From: a virus
IMG/VR virus record: IMGVR_UViG_3300028895_000276
Coordinates: 1-60,657 of that record
Reading direction: 5' to 3' (one strand)
Length of the DNA: 60,657 bases
Position 1 is the first letter of the stretch; each line of letters starts with the position of its first letter. Both the position numbers and the translations under genes were made by a program. The notes under the pieces were generated by a model. It worked only from the letters and a program-made list of their open reading frames with translations, was not told the origin of the DNA and searched no databases. Below are positions 48,974-57,754 of the stretch, one piece after another.

Positions 48974-49372
48974 ATGAAGATCATTCTGGACATCACCACC
49001 ATACCGGTAGGCCGCAACGAGGATACAGACGAAGATCTGTTTGCTGTAGGCGTTGCCGTGGACATCCTGAGTTCTATCCTCGATGAGGACAACGAACTGC
49101 GACGAGCTATCGAGTACGGCACGGCAGCCGCCTTCTATCACACCCTCGTCTACGTCACCGAGAACATGGAACCCGCCGAACTATCCAGCATAATCGATGT
49201 GGCCACCACCGACGACGGATTCGACATCGTCACCGCTATCTCGCTACACACTACCAGCGCTATAGTCGGCGTCTTCAAACAGTTCTTGATCAACACGGGC
49301 AAGATGGCACCAAACAACGACGACACCGAAGAGTTGCTGGCCGAAGCACGCCGGCTGCTAGGAGCGGACTGA
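48974..49372 (+). CDS. Hypothetical protein
   Basis: A 132-residue protein, ATG 48974 behind AAGGGAGAGACAC. Mostly helical and acidic (LSSILDEDNELRRAIEYGTA). No recognised family. Overlaps the zinc-finger gene by one base. Confidence 0.5.
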   Translation: MKIILDITTIPVGRNEDTDEDLFAVGVAVDILSSILDEDNELRRAIEYGTAAAFYHTLVYVTENMEPAELSSIIDVATTDDGFDIVTAISLHTTSAIVGVFKQFLINTGKMAPNNDDTEELLAEARRLLGAD

Positions 49373-49548
49373 TGGCTACACGCAAACGATCACGCAGACA
49401 CCTATCCGTCATCTGCAGCGAGTGCGGCAGAGAGATCAACTGGTCGTCCGCAGAGCAGTGCAGCCTGTGCGGCACAACGCTCTGCAAGTCGTGCTGGACA
49501 CGCTCTGGACGCTGCACACCCTGTGACCGATCCTTCAGAGACTACTAA
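49372..49548 (+). CDS. Small zinc-finger protein
   Basis: A 58-residue protein starting at the ATG that overlaps the previous TGA. Basic start MATRKRSRRHLSVICSECGR, then pairs of cysteines: CSECG, CSLCG, CKSC and CTPC, giving a likely double zinc ribbon. It could bind nucleic acid. Last plus-strand gene but one. Confidence 0.6.
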   Translation: MATRKRSRRHLSVICSECGREINWSSAEQCSLCGTTLCKSCWTRSGRCTPCDRSFRDY

Positions 49549-49552
49549 ACGC

Positions 49553-49680
49553 ACGGGAAGGTATTCTCCTTGCACGGGACGGCGTCTATAGGGGCCGACA
49601 TAGCCCTAGGTACCACGAAGAGCAAGGAGACTATCTCCCGTTGCAACGGAGACCCATTCGGATTCAAAACCACCCCTGCA
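49553..49680 (+). repeat. Dispersed palindromic element, copy C
   Basis: GGTATTCTCCTTGC (49560-49573) with ACGGGACGGC, loop, partner GCAAGGAGACTATC (49622-49635), then CTCCCGTTGCAACGGAGACC and CATTCGGATTC. Shares the CTCCCGTTGC block with D and E and the CATTCGGATTC block with B. It lies before the final membrane gene. Confidence 0.85.
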
Positions 49681-49690
49681 GGAAGACATC

Positions 49691-49957
49691 ATGACGAACA
49701 AGATAATCTCAGGCATAGCCCTAGCAATGATCATCGTGGTCCTGTTCGTGTGGCTGGGTGGTATGCTCCGGGTGACAAACTGCTTCTGCTCCATGCTCAG
49801 CCAGTCCATGGGGCAGTACGACCGCCTAGGGTTCGCGTTCACCTACAGAGATGGCGTGATATCCGTCAATCGCGCCGAGGTGTGGATGCTACGTGCACAC
49901 TGTCAGTGCCAGATGCCGCTGCTACTCGGTCCTGACGAATGGAAGCTACCGTGGTAA
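49691..49957 (+). CDS. Small membrane protein
   Basis: An 88-residue protein, ATG 49691 behind GCAGGAAGACATC. One N-terminal membrane segment (residues 6-24), then a small domain with Cys-x-Cys pairs (NCFCSM, HCQCQM). It is the last plus-strand gene before the converging terminators. Unknown role. Confidence 0.55.
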   Translation: MTNKIISGIALAMIIVVLFVWLGGMLRVTNCFCSMLSQSMGQYDRLGFAFTYRDGVISVNRAEVWMLRAHCQCQMPLLLGPDEWKLPW

Positions 49958-50003
49958 CGTCGTAAGTAGATTACGCTAGAGCGGACGTATTCCTGGTAGA
50001 AGT

Positions 50004-50035
50004 GGAGCCGGTGGGGGAAGCAGCCCACCGGCTCC
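50004..50035. terminator. Bidirectional hairpin between converging arms
   Basis: GGAGCCGGTGGG (50004-50015) pairs perfectly with CCCACCGGCTCC (50024-50035), 12 bp and GC-rich, with an 8-base loop. It lies in the 153-base gap between the last plus gene (stop 49957) and the last minus gene (stop 50111), where a terminator is needed for both. Confidence 0.75.
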
Positions 50036-50054
50036 GTGCTACGGGGGAGACACC

Positions 50055-50080
50055 ACCGGGCAAAGGGTCAGATGCCCGGT
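50055..50080. terminator. Second hairpin in the convergent gap
   Basis: ACCGGGCA (50055-50062) pairs with TGCCCGGT (50073-50080), an 8-bp stem. With the first hairpin it probably isolates the two arms. Confidence 0.5.
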
Positions 50081-50110
50081 CTGGCCACCACCAGCCAGCG
50101 AAGTAAGGTA

Positions 50111-52585
50111 CTACACCCAGGCCGACGACTGAGCCAGCATCAACTGCAGGTTGCCGTCCGTGCCTGGTTCGCAGATCTCGAAGTCGTCCCAACCCCAATT
50201 GCCGTGGCAGAATATGGTCAGCATCGCGCACCGGTTCTGGTTATGTGCGTTCCACTCTGCTGTCAGATTGCGGAAGGTGGTCATCTGCTGCAGGTACTCG
50301 AGGAACGTACCGCACGACCGCCAACCCTTGCCGCTGTTGAAGTTCAATCCATCTGGAGCGTAAACGATGCCACCCTCACCCAATGCGTATCGTGGATAGA
50401 TGCCGTTGGCTGTGAACACGTCGTCCCAGCGACACCACCGTCCAGCGTGAATGTCCCAGTACTCGACCAGGTAGTTACGGTCTCGGTTGGCTGTCCAGTA
50501 CGCGTGGTATCCAACGAAACCGTCGTAGAGCATCGCTGCCCGCGCTGCCGGCAGCATGATCTCGACCTCAGTTTCGTGTGGGTTGCCCACCGCGCCGGTG
50601 AGACCAACTGCCTTGAGCGCCGCGCCATAGCGTGAGTAAACCGCCTCGTAGAAGCCCACGTCGTAGTCCACCACGCGCCGTAGCTCATCCGGTGAGAACG
50701 TAGGTATGCGTTCGTTGCGCGATTCAAGCCCGGTGTTAGGGCCGAGTGCCTCGATCACCTGCGTCTCGGTCATCCCAGTATTAGCCGCGTGCGCCTGAAT
50801 CTCTGTGCTGTAACGGTCCAACAGTACCACCGGGTCGTTCATCGCTGCGTCGTCGTTATCGGAGTAACGCCGCCAGACAACCACCGCTCGAGGATCAGAC
50901 ACCAGCCGGCGGCACTCCATCGCGAACCCGCAAGAGAAAACCTTCATGCCGTTCGGCGCCGCGCCGGTCCAGTAGTCAGGCCAGTTCTTACGCTGCTCGC
51001 CCGAATGCAGGCCGATCGTGTTGCTTGACCTAAGTGCGATAGTCGGAATGTCTGGTGGCTCCGGGTCTGGATCTGGATCCGGGTCGGTGTCGCCCTTGCG
51101 GACCATAGCGTCCACTAGCACCGGGTCGAGACCAAGCTCCTCTTTGAGCCACGCCACCGGGTCTACCCACCCGTCGTGCGTCAGATACTCGCGCTGCACG
51201 GGAGTAGAGGACACGCCGAAGTGCAAGTGATCGCCGCCGTCACCGCCGGTCCAGTCTGCGATGCCGCCGAGTGCCTGCCCCGAGTCCACGTGGCTACCTT
51301 CGACCAGACCAGAACGGGTGATGTGTGCATACTGCACCCACCAGTCACGACCGTTCACACGGTGCTTGACGACCATCATACCGATGCCGCCCCAATCGTC
51401 GGTCCAGTAGTGAACGTCGCCGGCAGAGACGGCAGTCACCGGATGGCCGCGTTCCACGTCACCCCATGGCGCGATATCCAAGTTGATGTCGATAGCCGGG
51501 TGCGCCGCTGAATAGTTCACGCTGTCTGGCACGTACCACGCTCTCGGTGGGTACTTGCTCATATCCAGCGGGAAACGAGGTACTGTGTACTCGTCACGGA
51601 ACATCAGCTCAACAATCGGGTAGTGGTCCGCATAGAACGCTGCTAGCGCGTCCTTGTCCCAGTCATCCGGGTGCACGCTAATAGCGATGACCGTGATGTC
51701 ATCGAGATCGCCCACGCCGGCATCGTCAGCACTGAATCCCCACTGCCAACCGTTGGCGTGCGCCTCTGGCAGCAATCGTCCCATCAGCTCGGACAGCTCC
51801 AGTGCGGTAATCTTCTCCCGAGGTGGCAACAGCAGCGTAGTCTTGGCATACTTCGTGCGTGGCAAACCACGACACTCACCGCCCTCTGGCGGATCTGGCG
51901 GGTCCGGCTCAGCCGGCACTGCGTCAACCTCGATCTCGTCCACGAAGTATGTGATGCCCGCCTGTGACGCGCTTTCCAGGTCGATGCAAAGCGTTGCCGC
52001 CCCTGTAACGTCTGCCTCGACGCTCAGAGCGTAGTACTCGTACTCCCGGTCCTCGATGTTCAGCTTGTACGTGTGCCAGGTACCGCCGCCAACGGCGCCG
52101 TCCGCGCCGACCAGGTATGCCCGCCATCTGCACGCTCCGAGTGAACCATCGCCCCACGGACCATCTGGTGGGTTGTATGGATGAAAGTGAGTGTTGACCG
52201 GTACTGCCACGTCTAGCGTGTCGCCTGGTTTAGCGCCGGTCTCCTCTGCCGGCAGTAGGATCTCCATCGTGAAGCTAAATGGGCTGTACGCGCTGAACAC
52301 CTTGAAACATGTATCACCGCCCAAGATCAACGCGTCAGACCCGCCCGGCTGCTGCTCCGGTGGCAAGTCAATCGTGCTGATGTGCCGCACCTCAGGGATA
52401 GTCTGCACGACCTCCATCACTGGCGGATCGTCACCAGGAAACACGCCGGTGCTCTTCAGCGGACTACCACTAGGTAAGGCCGAGATCAACCAGTCGTCAG
52501 GTTGCTGTGCCATTCGCCCAGGGTCGCCGTCGCTACCCCCTATCCAGATGTCTTTGTGTCCGTTCTCGAAACTCAGGTTTAGCAT
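50111..52585 (-). CDS. Virion-linked M23 peptidase with extra beta domain and C-terminal barrel-like domain
   Basis: ATG 52585 has GGAGGG 6 bases upstream; 824 residues. N-terminal 250 residues look like a carbohydrate-binding beta domain. Near residues 360-465 is an M23/LytM zinc endopeptidase: HPAIDINLDIAP (H-x3-D), and HLHFG (H-x-H) at the end, cutting peptide cross-bridges in peptidoglycan. A linker of DPDPDPDPEPPD follows, then a C-terminal domain from about 540 (NWPDYWTGAAPNGMKVFSCG onward, with GYHAYW and ALGEGGI) like a glycoside-hydrolase barrel. It closes the late operon beside tail fibres, so it may serve entry or lysis. Confidence 0.75.
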   Translation of the reverse strand: MLNLSFENGHKDIWIGGSDGDPGRMAQQPDDWLISALPSGSPLKSTGVFPGDDPPVMEVVQTIPEVRHISTIDLPPEQQPGGSDALILGGDTCFKVFSAYSPFSFTMEILLPAEETGAKPGDTLDVAVPVNTHFHPYNPPDGPWGDGSLGACRWRAYLVGADGAVGGGTWHTYKLNIEDREYEYYALSVEADVTGAATLCIDLESASQAGITYFVDEIEVDAVPAEPDPPDPPEGGECRGLPRTKYAKTTLLLPPREKITALELSELMGRLLPEAHANGWQWGFSADDAGVGDLDDITVIAISVHPDDWDKDALAAFYADHYPIVELMFRDEYTVPRFPLDMSKYPPRAWYVPDSVNYSAAHPAIDINLDIAPWGDVERGHPVTAVSAGDVHYWTDDWGGIGMMVVKHRVNGRDWWVQYAHITRSGLVEGSHVDSGQALGGIADWTGGDGGDHLHFGVSSTPVQREYLTHDGWVDPVAWLKEELGLDPVLVDAMVRKGDTDPDPDPDPEPPDIPTIALRSSNTIGLHSGEQRKNWPDYWTGAAPNGMKVFSCGFAMECRRLVSDPRAVVVWRRYSDNDDAAMNDPVVLLDRYSTEIQAHAANTGMTETQVIEALGPNTGLESRNERIPTFSPDELRRVVDYDVGFYEAVYSRYGAALKAVGLTGAVGNPHETEVEIMLPAARAAMLYDGFVGYHAYWTANRDRNYLVEYWDIHAGRWCRWDDVFTANGIYPRYALGEGGIVYAPDGLNFNSGKGWRSCGTFLEYLQQMTTFRNLTAEWNAHNQNRCAMLTIFCHGNWGWDDFEICEPGTDGNLQLMLAQSSAWV

Positions 52586-52917
52586 CAGATGCCCTCCAGC
52601 AACTCCCACACACGCCCGACGATCACCGGGCCGTAGAACATGCCGATTAACCGCTTAAGCAGCACCACGTCCTCAGCCGTCAGCACTGCCTCTTCGAAGT
52701 CCCCAATCGCTATCGCCAGCTTATAGCGCTTGAACTTCTCAACGCCATCCACCTGCTCAGTGCGGTAAGTAGCCGTCAGTGCCTGTACCAGCGCTGCCCC
52801 GATGGTTAGGTCCTCCTGCTCGGTGACGTGCCCGCAGACCTCGCACCTATCCTTGGTGGTTGCCCGGATAGGTACCCCGTTCAGGTCGATCAACAACATC
52901 TTCGTGTTCAGTTTCAT
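52585..52917 (-). CDS. Hypothetical virion-module protein
   Basis: ATG 52917 behind AAGGGGAGATAC; the longer frame lacks a site. 110 residues: a zinc-like CEVCGH pair near 25, then helical. Overlaps the peptidase start by one base. Similar small proteins with strand start and helical body sit near fibres in other siphophages, but the role is unknown. Confidence 0.5.
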   Translation of the reverse strand: MKLNTKMLLIDLNGVPIRATTKDRCEVCGHVTEQEDLTIGAALVQALTATYRTEQVDGVEKFKRYKLAIAIGDFEEAVLTAEDVVLLKRLIGMFYGPVIVGRVWELLEGI

Positions 52918-52942
52918 GTATCTCCCCTTTCCTACTCGCTGA

Positions 52943-55843
52943 TTATATCCAATAACCCCAACACCGCAGCACGGTGTCAAGCGTCAGGGTCCCGGTCGCG
53001 TAGACCGCAAACCAAACGTCGCCGTCCGTGCAAGGAACCGCGCAATGCTGGCCCGCCCACCGGTCGTTTGCTATGCCGTTAACCCAACACCGCGCCGCGT
53101 AGGTGTACGTCGAAGTCGGACCGATCTCGAAGCGTTCGCCGCCGGTAGCCGCCGCGCTCCCGCTGTCCTTAGCCGCCATTTCAAGAAGCAGCGCCTTAGC
53201 GTTTGACGGGATTGTGCTCGACCAGCTCGTATTCTCGATCTTTGTCGCGCTTGTGTCAGAATATGCCGTGACGTTGAAGCTTGCATTCGTTAGGGGAGTA
53301 GTCAGCGGATGAAAAGCGTAGACGTCGTAAGTAGAGCCACCCTTTACAGACTTAAGGTTGCCGTCGTAATAGATATCATCCGCGTCTGGATTCGTGCCAG
53401 TGCTCCCAACGTATAAGCCTCCACCAAACCGCCCGTCCGCGTCAACGACCAGGTTATCCGTGCCAGGGTCGGATGCACCACCAACGTGAACACCACCATC
53501 GAAGCGCCCATAGTCGGAGATATAAACCGCACCTGATACCGTGATACCATAGGTCGGGTCAATGGTCGCACCGTTAAACGCTCCTTGGCCATCCACGATC
53601 AGGTTGTCGGTGCCGGGGTCACTGGTCCCGCCAACGTGACAGCCGCCGATTAGCTGCGAATAGTCCTGTACGTAGAGGATCGCGGTACCAGGGTCGGCTG
53701 CACTGCCCACCGTAACGCCGCCGGCTGCATAGACGTAGTCATCAACCTGCAAGTAGCTCTGTACCCACCCATAGCCATCCACCCACAGGTTGTCCGTGCC
53801 AGGGTCTGAGTTGCCGCCAACATGGATACCGCCCATCGCTACCAGGTAGTCGGACACAAAGATCTGCCCGTTGACGTCGAGTTCATAGGTGAAGTCCACG
53901 GCTGTGTTGATCGCCAGCCTATCGAAGGTAGCACCGTTCTGGAAGTCTGGTGTGCCCGTGAACGTGTGATCGCCAGTCCACGCGAAATCGTACGACTCAT
54001 TGACGCTGATGTTCCGGTTGGCTGCTATCGTACCACCACCAGACAGACCAGTACTAGCCGTGATAGAGACAGTCGTGTGGTCGATATGGTCGTTGGCGTC
54101 GTAGTTCAGTAGCGCGTCGTGATCGATCGCCGCGTCATCAGTCTCGATGGTATCCGCGTTGACAGCGATACCGGTCCCGGCGCCCACGTTGAAAGTCCGG
54201 TTGGCCGCTATCGTACCACCACCCGTCAGGCCGGCGCCGGCTGTCAGATCGATGCTAGTGTGGTCGATGTGCTCGTTGGCCACGAAGCCTACCAAGCTAT
54301 CGTGATCAACCGTATCCGCGCCGCCGCTCTCGTGACTGGAAGCATGCGCCGCTACTCCGCTGCTGCCGGCATCGCCAACCACGGTGAGCTTGTCGTCGTG
54401 CGCGAACAGCAACACCCAATCGTCACCGCTGATGGGTAGGTCATTACCGGTCAAGACCGTAATGTTGCCCGTACCGTGCTTGATCGTGATGGTGTCGCCG
54501 GTATCTGCCTGGATTGCTACTAGTTGTCTGTCGATCGTGCCGTTGATCGTGTCGAGGTCGTCCGTAATGCCTGTTTCGGCTGCGATGATGTGCGTGTTCT
54601 GCGTGACTGTCACCGCGCCGGTGGCTATGGTCAAGGTGTCCGGAATCAGGGTAAACGCTAGCGGATCTGGTATATCATAGGCTGCGCCAGGGATGCCAGT
54701 TCTGGATACGTTGCTAGTACGCCAATCTACATAATCGTCGCCGGTATCCGTAGAGAGTATCCTAGCTTTCACGCTGTTGCCGTAAATGTCGCGTGTCTGG
54801 AAGATAACCGTGGCTATAGGCGTCATCTCTGGCGCCGGCAAGGATCCTAGCAGCAGGTTGGTGATCTCGACCTCTGCACCCGCCCTAGCTGCTGCCCGGT
54901 TGTCATACTCATTCTGTCCCATGATCGCTATCATGGGGTAGTCTACTTCAGTCGTGGCCCATACGTGGCACAACACCAAGTCAGCGTTGTCTACCTCGCT
55001 CTGCTGCCAGGTGGCGCCGGTCCACTCGTTCCAGTTGAGCCGCCCCAATGCCGTATTCAGCACCGAGAAGCCCGCTACCGTGGTCTTGCGCCAATCGCCG
55101 TTCGCGCCGCTGCGCCAGTAGACCGGCAGACCAGTCGTGCTGCCTACCGCGTTTAACGTTTCGTAGATGTCCTCGTCTGCAACGCCGCCGCTATCCGTGC
55201 CGAACTGCGCATGGGTATTGCTAGAGCCGTTGCCGTCCACGACCATCCCGGTAAGCCCCAGGCCGTTCAAGTAGGCCAGCCCTTGAGTGTAGTGCAAGTA
55301 TGCATGCGTGACACCGTCCATCGTCAGACCGTGCCGCTCCTCACCCACGTAAATGCCGTCGTTGTTGGTGGCATCCCAGTACAGGATGCAGATCAGCGCC
55401 CTCTCGCGGATCAGGATGTCGATGTCGCTGGCTCCGGGATTAACCCACTCGGTGAGCGTATCGCCGTTGTAGTGGATGAAGTGCAAACCCTCTACATCTG
55501 TCGTGTTGATCGAGTCAGCGCCGGTCTTGACGTACTCAACACCCTCGATGAAGTAGCTGAACGATGCGCCTGTAGGGGCAATCTCGAAGTAGCGCGCCGC
55601 ATCCGTAAACGTGAACGCCGAGTCATTACGGTTCGGGAACCCGGTTGGCTCATCGGTGACTGCCCCGATATTGATGTACCACAACCAGTCAGTGCCATCG
55701 AACCGCCCTAGCTCCTCTGTATCGGTAGCATAAGCCACGGCACCCTCGTCGCCGGCAACCAAAGTCAGCGCCTCGATAGCAGTCTTGGTGTCAGCAAAGA
55801 CCAGGCCGGGTAACGTGGTCGCCTTGTCCGCGTGTCTGCTCAT
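52943..55843 (-). CDS. Tail fibre/spike protein with repeated modules
   Basis: A 966-residue protein; ATG 55843 overlaps the upstream stop. The N-terminus (MSRHADKATTLPGLVFADTK) is followed by a beta-rich fibre with two GLTGGGTIAANR/GLSGGGTIAANR units near 560 and 615, then at about 690-850 four repeats of V-G-G-x-S-D-P-G-T-D-N-L type (HVGGNSDPGTDNLWVDG, TVGSAADPGTAILYVQ, HVGGTSDPGTDNLIVDG, HVGGASDPGTDNLVVD). Such runs form trimeric beta-structured shafts. The last 110 residues may be the receptor-binding tip. Confidence 0.75.
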   Translation of the reverse strand: MSRHADKATTLPGLVFADTKTAIEALTLVAGDEGAVAYATDTEELGRFDGTDWLWYINIGAVTDEPTGFPNRNDSAFTFTDAARYFEIAPTGASFSYFIEGVEYVKTGADSINTTDVEGLHFIHYNGDTLTEWVNPGASDIDILIRERALICILYWDATNNDGIYVGEERHGLTMDGVTHAYLHYTQGLAYLNGLGLTGMVVDGNGSSNTHAQFGTDSGGVADEDIYETLNAVGSTTGLPVYWRSGANGDWRKTTVAGFSVLNTALGRLNWNEWTGATWQQSEVDNADLVLCHVWATTEVDYPMIAIMGQNEYDNRAAARAGAEVEITNLLLGSLPAPEMTPIATVIFQTRDIYGNSVKARILSTDTGDDYVDWRTSNVSRTGIPGAAYDIPDPLAFTLIPDTLTIATGAVTVTQNTHIIAAETGITDDLDTINGTIDRQLVAIQADTGDTITIKHGTGNITVLTGNDLPISGDDWVLLFAHDDKLTVVGDAGSSGVAAHASSHESGGADTVDHDSLVGFVANEHIDHTSIDLTAGAGLTGGGTIAANRTFNVGAGTGIAVNADTIETDDAAIDHDALLNYDANDHIDHTTVSITASTGLSGGGTIAANRNISVNESYDFAWTGDHTFTGTPDFQNGATFDRLAINTAVDFTYELDVNGQIFVSDYLVAMGGIHVGGNSDPGTDNLWVDGYGWVQSYLQVDDYVYAAGGVTVGSAADPGTAILYVQDYSQLIGGCHVGGTSDPGTDNLIVDGQGAFNGATIDPTYGITVSGAVYISDYGRFDGGVHVGGASDPGTDNLVVDADGRFGGGLYVGSTGTNPDADDIYYDGNLKSVKGGSTYDVYAFHPLTTPLTNASFNVTAYSDTSATKIENTSWSSTIPSNAKALLLEMAAKDSGSAAATGGERFEIGPTSTYTYAARCWVNGIANDRWAGQHCAVPCTDGDVWFAVYATGTLTLDTVLRCWGYWI

Positions 55844-56733
55844 AGGTTATCTGCCCTCAGTAGTTCAACCGTTAGCCCTTGGCACGTGATCGTGTTGCCC
55901 ACCGCCGCCGCGCCCCACTCAGCCGTCACATCGACCGCAAGCGCCGCGGTCGTGTTCTCTACACTTAGCCCTACGTTCTCAGCCCGGTGCCGCGTGTCAT
56001 CGTCGTACTCGAAGAGACCACTGGCCACAACTGACCCTAGCGCCCCGGTCGTTCTGCAAACGATCAGGACCTCGAAGGTAAACCCCAGCGAAGAGATACC
56101 GCTCAGAAGCGTAACCGCGCCGGTACTGCAAACCTCAACCGCGCCCAGCTTGAACCGAACATTCAGGGTCGGGGTCCCCGTGTCGCTGAGGTACCCGAAA
56201 CCCTTAACCCTAACCACTGACCCAGCGACAAGAACACCAGCCGGAACCGAAGCCGTGCCAGCACCAGCCCCGACCAGGGTCGTCTCGGTCGTTGTGTTTA
56301 CTATGGTAACGTCTACGGTCTGAGAGAAAAGAAGCGCCGCCTCAGCCATTGGGGAACCGGTGACCCAGACAGACCCATTGCTAACCGGAACGGACCCAGC
56401 CACACCAGGAACCGGGACGTGATAAATAGGGGTACCGTCGTCTATGTCGTCAGCGTGAAGCCCAGGATGGTCTGAGACCTTCCAGGCAGAGCGGTCGCCG
56501 CGTGTCGGTGTGACGTCAGCCTCGCCGCCGTTACCATATGCCGTTGCGTGACTGTAGACGCCGCCAGAGCTGAGGACTACGACAGTAACCCCAGCCTGGG
56601 AAACTTGGACCTTCTTTTCAGAGTCGACGGGTTCGTTTACAACTGTGACGCCAGCCTGGGAAACGTCGACAAGGTACTCGGGTTCGTTTACGACTGTAAT
56701 CCCAGCCTGGGAAACTCGGTGAGTGTTTGCCAT
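55840..56733 (-). CDS. Minor tail/virion protein with triple VSQAG repeats
   Basis: A 297-residue protein, ATG 56733. The N-terminus has three copies of VSQAG(I/V)TVV at residues 7, 24 and 43, spaced by about 17. The rest is a beta domain with a collagen-free, threonine-rich core. The repeats may dock on the tail tip. No enzyme motif. It lies between two other fibre-like genes. Confidence 0.6.
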   Translation of the reverse strand: MANTHRVSQAGITVVNEPEYLVDVSQAGVTVVNEPVDSEKKVQVSQAGVTVVVLSSGGVYSHATAYGNGGEADVTPTRGDRSAWKVSDHPGLHADDIDDGTPIYHVPVPGVAGSVPVSNGSVWVTGSPMAEAALLFSQTVDVTIVNTTTETTLVGAGAGTASVPAGVLVAGSVVRVKGFGYLSDTGTPTLNVRFKLGAVEVCSTGAVTLLSGISSLGFTFEVLIVCRTTGALGSVVASGLFEYDDDTRHRAENVGLSVENTTAALAVDVTAEWGAAAVGNTITCQGLTVELLRADNL

Positions 56734-56745
56734 CGGTGCCCCTTG

Positions 56746-57744
56746 CTAGGCTATGCTTGCCTCGTAGCGCACCTTCAAAGCGTCTAGCGCTGCGTCGTCC
56801 CACTCACCGCCAGCCGGGTCTTGGTCGTCCATGTGGGTGTAGTAGTCCCAAGCCGTGGCAAGTGCATGCAGCTCTTGTGAGTCCGTGCCGCCAGAGTCCA
56901 CGCCAACGTATAACCCATCACCGTTAGCCGTGAGCGCCTGAGCCCGTACCCAGGACAGGACCGCCACCGGGGTGAGGGTCGGTTGTGTGAAGTCCTCCAG
57001 GTCTAGCTCGTCCGCGTCGCCGTCCGTGCTGGTTTCGTTGTAGTCGCTATCGCTTGCCGGTGTTTCGTCGACCATGGCGTAGTTGTCGGTCCCCGTACTT
57101 GGTGTGAAGTCATCCTGGCCCGTGTCCGCGTCGGGTCTCAGCTCTACACATCGCAAGTCTCCAAGGTAGCCCAGGTTGCCCCACACCATATCGTCAAAGT
57201 ACCATTCCCGGTAGGACGCGCCGCAGTATATCCGGAAGGAATCCACGCCCGTGGATGAACCCGGCAACGTGTCCCCGCTATAGTCAACGCACTGTTGTCC
57301 GTTTATCTTGATACCCAGAGCGCCGGAGTTGTCAGCGTGCATATACATTTGGACGTGGAAGAAGTCCGGAGTTGCGACAGCGACGCTACCGTCCGCGACC
57401 TTTACGCCGTTGACGTAGGCGTCCAGGGTTGACGCAGCCGTGTCCCACCTAGCCCCGACATACTCGCCGGTGTCCATTTGGTACTCGATGTAGAGCGGGC
57501 CGTATTGCATGCATGCGATGTTCTTTGGCTTGATCCACACAGACAAAGACGGGTAGACTTGCGTGCTTGGGAAATGCCAGCGTCCCCAACCGGAAGCCAG
57601 CCCGCCGATTATCAAACTACGGGAGCCGGTCTTAATATACGTAGCGTTCGTGTTGATGTCCGGGTCGCCGTGGCTGCCGTCGCGGTCCACCGCGGCGAGC
57701 CACTCGTTACCACACTCCCAGCTTCTAGCATCCAGAATTGCCAT
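56746..57744 (-). CDS. Lectin-like (LamG/concanavalin-type) virion protein
   Basis: A 332-residue protein, ATG 57744 behind CTAGGAGC. Beta-sandwich pattern resembling laminin G/concanavalin A domains: YPSLSVWIKPKNIACMQYGP, VGARWDTAASTLDAYVNGVK, FFHVQMYMHADNSGALGIKI and YFDDMVWGNLGYLG. Proteins of this kind bind surface sugars. The C-terminus is acidic. It is within the fibre cluster. Confidence 0.65.
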   Translation of the reverse strand: MAILDARSWECGNEWLAAVDRDGSHGDPDINTNATYIKTGSRSLIIGGLASGWGRWHFPSTQVYPSLSVWIKPKNIACMQYGPLYIEYQMDTGEYVGARWDTAASTLDAYVNGVKVADGSVAVATPDFFHVQMYMHADNSGALGIKINGQQCVDYSGDTLPGSSTGVDSFRIYCGASYREWYFDDMVWGNLGYLGDLRCVELRPDADTGQDDFTPSTGTDNYAMVDETPASDSDYNETSTDGDADELDLEDFTQPTLTPVAVLSWVRAQALTANGDGLYVGVDSGGTDSQELHALATAWDYYTHMDDQDPAGGEWDDAALDALKVRYEASIA

Positions 57745-57754
57745 GGTTTTGCTC

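Noticed and set aside
53025-53045. GTGCAAGGAA string like the dispersed palindromes
   Set aside because: Inside the fibre coding sequence and without the partner arm or flanking blocks, so likely chance.
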